DNA from: Hordeum vulgare subsp. vulgare
Lineage: Eukaryota; Streptophyta; Magnoliopsida; Poales; Poaceae
Direction of reading: 5' to 3'
Assembly (NCBI RefSeq): GCF_904849725.1
Contig: NC_058518.1
Span: 14,404,147-14,468,146 of the forward strand
DNA: 64,000 nucleotides
Shown one piece after another: positions 58,585 through 64,000 of this stretch; the first letter of the stretch is position 1; the number at the start of each line of letters is the position of its first letter. Made by a program: the position numbers and the translations under genes. The notes under the pieces were generated by a model. It had not been told where the DNA came from and made no database searches. It saw only the letters and a list, made by a program, of their open reading frames with translations.

Positions 58585-59033
58585 CTGTGGCCCAATCGCA
58601 AACAATGACTAACAGAAAACCTCCAGGCACAAGGGTCAGGTTTGGCTCTCGGCTGGGCTCTCCTCTACGACAACGAAAGACAAGTGGGGGCCCTAGGGGC
58701 AGGACGAGCACCGCCTCGACTACTTGGTCTGGATCATTGTGCCGCCGTTGGGCGGGGGCTTACTGTGATCTAACATCGGTGGTTAAAATGTGTGCCGTGT
58801 GTGTGGATTGCATGAAAGGAGTATTCAGCAGGTGCTCCTGCCCGCAAGCTTTGAAATTTATTTTTTATGAGTTTGAAGTATGGTATCACCTAAAGCTTGG
58901 CAGCATGTCTGGAATGTGCAGCAAGTTTGTTCAGTTGTTTCCCTGAAGTAGATGAAGAGTGGACGAGCTCTTTCGGACGCCTGGGCACGCAGCCAGGAGC
59001 TAAATAGCTGTATCGGACTCTTGGACTAAAAAA

Positions 59034-59150
59034 TACTTCCTCCGTCCGAAATTATATGTTACACAAATTTATAAAAATGAATGTATTTAAAATTAAAATA
59101 CATCTAGATACATCCATTACAACAACAAGTATTTGCGAAGGATGGTAGTA
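59034..59150. mobile_element. Stowaway-type MITE, 117 bp
   Basis: The left end is TACTTCCTCCGTCCGAAATT and the right end is AGTATTTGCGAAGGATGGTA, with TA edges. The right terminus is more decayed than the left. Segment D keeps only the left half. Confidence 0.75.
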
Positions 59151-59890
59151 GATTCAAAAACTCCATGATTTGACATTGAAGGTTTACCAGGCCAGAGAAC
59201 AAACCAACGCTTCGTGGCCGCACTGGCTGGTCAGGCAGAAACAATCCACGTTTGACGTCCACGCTAAGCAACAGAAAACCTCAAGGCACTAGGGTCAGGT
59301 CACAAACCAAACGGATCCAATAACACATAAACAAACTAACAATAACAGTCCCTCCTCCTCCTCCTCCTCCTCCTCCTGCCACACCGGCCCACAAGCGCGG
59401 ATTCCCCTGCGCGCGCGATGCTGCTACAGTCGACGGCCGCTGCCGCTCGCTAGTGCCGGCGGCAGGGAGGCGCGGCGACGACCGGCTTTGGAGTTTGGAT
59501 TTGGGGTGATCGACTGATCGGAGATTCGGCATCGGATTCCTCCGGCGGGTGGAGTGGGAGGTGGGAATGGACCACAACCAGATGGATCGCCTGTCTGTTT
59601 CTTGTCCCGTCACATTCCCGTCCCGTGCGGGGACTGCGCGACGCCGGTGCTTCGGTCGCTCGATCCCCAGGACGGGGGCCAGCCAGTCAGTCGGTCAGAA
59701 GGTTGGCTTTGGGTCATCCACGGTCCCAATATAGGCATACATGACATGCCACAAGTTAGGCATCTTCTTGTTGAGGAAACAGGGCTCTCTGTCTTAGAAA
59801 CCAACTGGACGAGGTGTTTTGGCTCATAGATGTATATAGACCTATTACAAAAAATATGTAAAAAAACAAATTTCAAATTGTAAAAATATT
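59151..59890. other. GC-rich block present only in segment E, with (CTC)n run
   Basis: A trinucleotide run of about 27 bp (CTC)n lies at about 59351-59377. The following 300 bp are GC-rich, CpG-rich and resemble a grass gene 5' end in composition. Frames of 60-110 codons exist on both strands without a recognised domain. A short motif near 59277 (AAAACCTC, AGGGTCAGGT) repeats one found at 58617 and 30848. It may be a captured or decayed gene start. Confidence 0.4.
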
Positions 59891-60970
59891 TGGAGAAAAA
59901 ATTTCAGCGTGTATATCCGGGCATTATATGCCCGTGCACAGAGTTTCAATGAAAGAAGACATTTTTTGTGACATGTACAAAAAAGACAAAAAAAAAGCCT
60001 CATGAATATAGATGTAATCAAGGATAAAAAAAAATCTTTTTTGCACAAGCAACAACAAATATCCCTTTTCACCAGAACTTTTTGCACGCACATATATTGG
60101 CCAGATTTAGACGCAGGATTTTTTATCTTAATTTTTTAACTTTGCAAAATTTGTATTTGAACAATGGGTGCATACACACCTATGAGCCAAGGCCAATTTC
60201 CCAAATTGATGTCCTCGGGCACCTATCCCTATTGCCTACTTGCCAATTCCTCTTTCTACTTGAGAATATAGTTTTCTTGTTCCAATTATTTTTCTACACC
60301 ATGAGTGCTCAATACAATAGATGTTTGGCTGCATGGTGTTGGCTGAAAAATTGAAAAGCAATGACATTCGTGACTGAACTAGTAATCACGAACTTCTAGA
60401 GGGTCAACAATTTTCATCTTTGGATGCCCAAATAAAAATAGTCATCGAATCAAACGCGTGGTTAAATTAACAAAAACATATAAATCCAAATGGTTGCGAA
60501 AATCTCAATCATCATAGAAACAAAAATCTTGGAAATATATGGTTCCATCATAGCGCAAGCACAAAACTACTGAATAGAGATACAAATACAATGTGCATTT
60601 CTCGATTATAATTATGCCCATCTTGAATTGTATAAATTCATATGCTAAAACATTGGTTCCGGTATGTTGATCATATTTGGGCTCAATGTGTGTGAATTCC
60701 ATGCAGGATCGCTCCTGCACCTACAAGGGATAAACATAATTGGTAATTGCTCTCTTCTAGGGGGTGAAATGTTTTTTTCCTGTTTTGTAAGCTTCCAGGA
60801 AAATAAGCGCTCTAAGACCTGAAGCTTTGACAAAATGAATCCAAGTTGCACAAATGGATAGAGAAGGTGCTGCGGAAACCTGTTTACTTTGTGCAAAACT
60901 AACAAGCATGTCCTTTGAACAAATCCTTTCTGAATATTAGTATTTCTTTTAAAGGAGGGTTACCCCTGGC

Positions 60971-61272
60971 CTAGGGGGGGGGGGGGCGCCTACTGGGCTT
61001 GTGACTCCCTCGTGGCTTTTCTGGCCTTCTTCCAAAGCTTCGGGGGTCTCTTTTGGTTCAAAAAACTCACCGCGAAAGTTTTATTCCATTTGGTCTCCGT
61101 TCTGAAAAAGGTCAAAAACTCGGAAAAATAAGAATCTGGCACTAGGCACTGAGTTAATAGGTTAGTCCCAAAAAAGATATAAAATAGCATATTCATGCAT
61201 ATAAAACATCCAATGTTGACAAGATAATAGCATGGAACCATCAAAAATTATAGATACGTTGGAGACGTATCA
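60971..61272 (-). mobile_element. Gypsy LTR 5' fragment
   Basis: On the minus strand the piece starts TGATACGTCTCCAACGTATC at 61272. It continues with TGGGACTAACCTATTAACTC and AGTGCCTAGTGCC, a pattern I recall as the start of abundant Triticeae Gypsy LTRs; the exact family is unresolved. It ends at a 13-G run (60974-60986) next to segment E. It lies exactly at the broken end of the Copia integrase, so it either inserted there or was joined by rearrangement. Confidence 0.65.
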
Positions 61273-63525
61273 GAGGACACAGCCGAAGGTGCGAAGGTAT
61301 CCCACATTCGGCTTGCGCCCATGCCAAGCCTCGAAAGGTGTCATACCATCCACGCTCATCGTCGGCGAGGAGTTCAGCAAGAACACTGCCTTTGTGATCG
61401 CCTCCCCCCATAACTCCCCTGGGACTCGCTTGGCTTTCAACAAGCTGCGGGCCATGCCCACCACCGTCCCATTTTGCCGCTCCACCACCCCATTCTGTTG
61501 TGGTGAATACGACGCTGTGAGGTGTCTTGCGACACCCAGTTCCGCGCAGTACGTCGTAAAGGAGCCAGAGGTGAACTCCCCGCCTCGATCTGTTCGCAGT
61601 ACCTTCAGCTTCCGGCCAGAATCTAATTCTGCGCCGGCTTGCACTCGCTTGATGGCTGCAGGCGCCTCATCCTTGGATGTCAGTAGTACGACCCACATGA
61701 ACCGTGTGGCGTCGTCCACCAGGAGGAGGAAGAACTTCTTCCCGCTCGGCATTGCAGGCGTGATCGGTCCACATAGGTCGCCGTGTACGAGCTCAAGGCG
61801 CTCCTGTGCCTGGTACTGCGCATGCTTGTTGAAGGAGGCACGCCGTTGCTTTCCCGCCAGGCATGCGTCACAGAGCCGATCCACCTGATCGACTAGCGGA
61901 AACCCATGCACCATCCCCTCCCGCGCTAACTTGCGGAGGGCGTCGAAGTTCAGATGCCCGAACCGGGCATGCCACGTCCATATCCCGTCCACCGCGCTCG
62001 CAGCCGCGAGGCACACGGGTTGACTGATTTGCAATGCAATGGTGTACATGCGATTCGGCGCTCGATGTACCTTGGCGAGCAGTCGTCGCTGACGATCACG
62101 GACACGGAGTACTCTATCCTAGATCAGCACCTGGCATCCACTCTCATCGAGTTGGCCCAGGCTGATGATGTGGGAGCGCAGGCTGGGTATGTAGTACACC
62201 CCCGTAATCGCACGGTGCTCGCCGGTCTTGTAGGTGAGGAGGATCGTCTCGCGGCCGCAGATGTTGACAGTGGATCCGTCCCCCAGCTTGACAGTCCCGT
62301 CCACGGTGGTGTCGAGCTCGGCGAAGACGGAGCGGTCTCCCGTCATGTGGTTGGATGCTCCGGAGTCCAGGTACCACACTCCATTGCCACCGCCCCCCTC
62401 GTGCCCAAGGTTGGCCTGAATGGTGTCTTCGACGAGGTGGATGGGTGCAGCCTGTGCTCTCTCAGGGTCGTTGTCGAACAGGCCGCACACTTGGGCCATC
62501 AGTAGCCCCAGTTCCTCATCGTCAGCGCCGGCCTGCGCGAGATGAGCCTCCCCGTTGTTCCTGGACTTGCACTCTCGTGCCCAGTGTCCTACCTGCTTGC
62601 AGTACCGACAAATGTCCTTGGATTTATCGCCGCAGCTCCTGCCATGGCCCAAGCCCTGTCCGCGTCCACCGCGTCAACGCCCACGGCCGCACCCCCATCC
62701 GTTGTTGTTCGAGGATCCATCGCCTTCCCGCTGCTTCATGCGCGTAAACCACTCCTCCTCCGTGAGAAGTAGCTTGCCACTGTGGTCACCCGCTCCGGGC
62801 GCGGTGTCCAGCTCGTATCTCTCCTCCGCCGCCTTGAGCCGCCCGATCAGTTCTTCGAGGGGAAGCGTGTTCAGGTCCACAAGTGTCTCGATCGCGCATG
62901 CCATCTGGGGGTAGGCTTTGGGCACAACCGAGAGGAACTTGCAGACGACCGCAGGCTCGCCGATCTTGTCACCAAGTAATTCTAGTTGCGTGACCAGAGA
63001 GGACAGACGCATACCGAAATCATCGATGCTTTCACCATCCCTGAACCTGATCGCCTTGAATTGCCGGCAGAGGGCTGTTGCCTTGGCTTCCCGCACGCGA
63101 CTCACCCCGAGCCGCATCGTCTTGATCGTGTCCCACGCGTTCTTCGTCGTGTCCTTCGCGGCGAGTGTGGACACCATCGCAGGGGGAACCGACCGCAACA
63201 GGCACTCCATTGCCGTGCGATCCGTATCTCGCTCCGGCGTCCCGTCACTGACGGCGGCCGCAGGGGGAACCGATGGTGTCTCTAGCATGACCTGCATCAG
63301 GAGGGCCCAGTCGGAGTAGTTTGTGCGCGTGAGCATAGTCCACGCGCCACCAGTGTCGTGCACGACGCGCTGATGCACGACAATTGCGCCTCCCGTCGAC
63401 CCGCTGATCTCGTCACTCTTCTTCGTCAGACTGCTAGGTCCCGTCATCCTTCCAGGTCGTCGAGCACCCCTACGGTTGGTGGCTCGCCCGAGCTCACCGG
63501 AGATGGAGAAGAGAGAGGGACTCAC
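61273..63525 (-). pseudogene. Copia gag-protease-integrase region, near-intact frame
   Basis: One frame covers gag, protease and integrase with only two stops, at 62674-62676 and 62119-62121. Gag (from about 63450) contains MLTRTNYSDWALLMQ, KNAWDTIKTMRLG and RDGESIDDFGMRL. A CX2CX4HX4C knuckle (CRYCKQVGHWAREC) lies near 62570-62610. The protease motif LDSGASNHMTG is near 62345-62378. The pre-integrase zinc region (HARFGHL, CDACLAGKQ) is near 61870-61970. Integrase has its catalytic acids in HGDLCG, LRTDRGGEF and NGVVERQNGT. The region stops at YLRTFGCV where the Gypsy LTR begins, so RT and RNase H are missing. It is among the least decayed coding sequence in the window, but still inactive. 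Confidence 0.92.
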
Positions 63526-64000
63526 GCGCGAGAGGTAGAGAGTGTTTTTGTGCTGCGCAACTGCTTACAGCTTTTCGTGGTTTGATTTTATAAAGTAATC
63601 TGTTACAACGAGAGAGACGGCTCCAACGGCCGAAGCTATCTTCACGACGGCGATCCTCGCGACTCGCGCCATCCCACGAGTCGGATCATGAGCGCATGAA
63701 CCGGCCCTCGACGACTCCTCCAGCTCCCCTATTCTGTCGCGCCATCCCACGACTAGGCTAGCTAGAAATCAGCGAGGGTTTTTCCCTAAACCTAAACTAC
63801 AGCCCTGATTGAATACTACGCAGAGTTTCAGCCCATGGCTCTTATTCAGACACCGAAAGCAAACACTACCCCGTGGCGATGATGATCCCGCCACGGCTAC
63901 TGATCCTTAAGTTTAAACACTAACATAAGAAGCTTTGTTTCATGCCAATGCAGTTGGGTACACTCATATATTTGTATATTAAGGATTGCAGTGCGCTGGA
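63526..64000 (-). other. Leader of the Copia element and unassigned edge sequence
   Basis: Sequence between the gag start and the window edge should include the element's 5' leader and perhaps its LTR, but no clear primer site or TG border was found. Short direct repetition occurs: CGCGCCATCCCACGA at about 63666 and again, as GCGCCATCCCACGA, at 63739. From about 63860 it is AT-rich with no recognised content. Confidence 0.35.

Larger units (their letters stand above)
50412..60970 (+). repeat. Long paralogous segment E
   Basis: The segment aligns to segment D (24796-32497). Relative to D it has lost about 0.5 kb near 50478. It has gained a 2.36-kb Copia at 56230 and keeps a block at 59150-59890 that is missing from D. 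The alignment ends at 60970, where a Gypsy LTR piece begins. Confidence 0.87.

Overview
The window looks like a 64-kb piece of a large, repeat-rich Triticeae grass genome (wheat, Aegilops or barley type). The evidence is a long terminal repeat (LTR) with the Angela/BARE/WIS signature, Stowaway miniature elements (MITEs) with CTCCCTCC ends and TA target sites, a grass L1-type LINE, Copia, Gypsy and CACTA fragments, and long AT-rich spacers. No intact host gene could be supported. Almost every recognisable coding stretch is a transposable-element pseudogene with frameshifts or stops. Family names are recognised from memory of Triticeae repeats, not from a database search.

Layout: 1-4.3 kb holds Copia pol fragments, one fused to a CACTA-associated DUF4216 fragment. 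4.4-10.6 kb is AT-rich spacer with two MITEs and an old copy of a local repeat. 11.05-11.85 kb is a 19-unit, 42-bp minisatellite. 13.7-15.6 kb holds an RNase H remnant and a Copia 5' part (LTR, primer site, gag). 16.5-36.8 kb and 39.6-61.0 kb are built from copies of a local repeat family. These include a Mutator-like element (MULE) present twice with the same 9-bp target duplication, and a long paralogous pair (about 24.8-32.5 kb and 50.4-61.0 kb). 38.3-39.45 kb is a Copia gag/protease remnant. 41.12-49.28 kb is a structurally full-length LINE with an 8-bp target duplication. 61.0-64.0 kb is a Gypsy LTR piece cutting into a minus-strand Copia gag-protease-integrase region.

The main value of the window is that its paralogous copies act as each other's empty sites, so insertions can be ordered. 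Older than the duplications: the MULE, the RNase H remnant and the MITE at 30.2/55.6 kb. Younger: the MITE at 21.3 kb, the Angela-type solo LTR at 22.8-24.6 kb, the internally deleted short-LTR Copia at 56.2-58.6 kb, and a microsatellite expansion at 28.15 kb. One member of the local family (40.6-41.06 kb) reads like a decayed leucine-rich-repeat segment, so part of the family may be old disease-resistance-type pseudogene sequence. That is an inference with modest support. I found no clear novel functional system.
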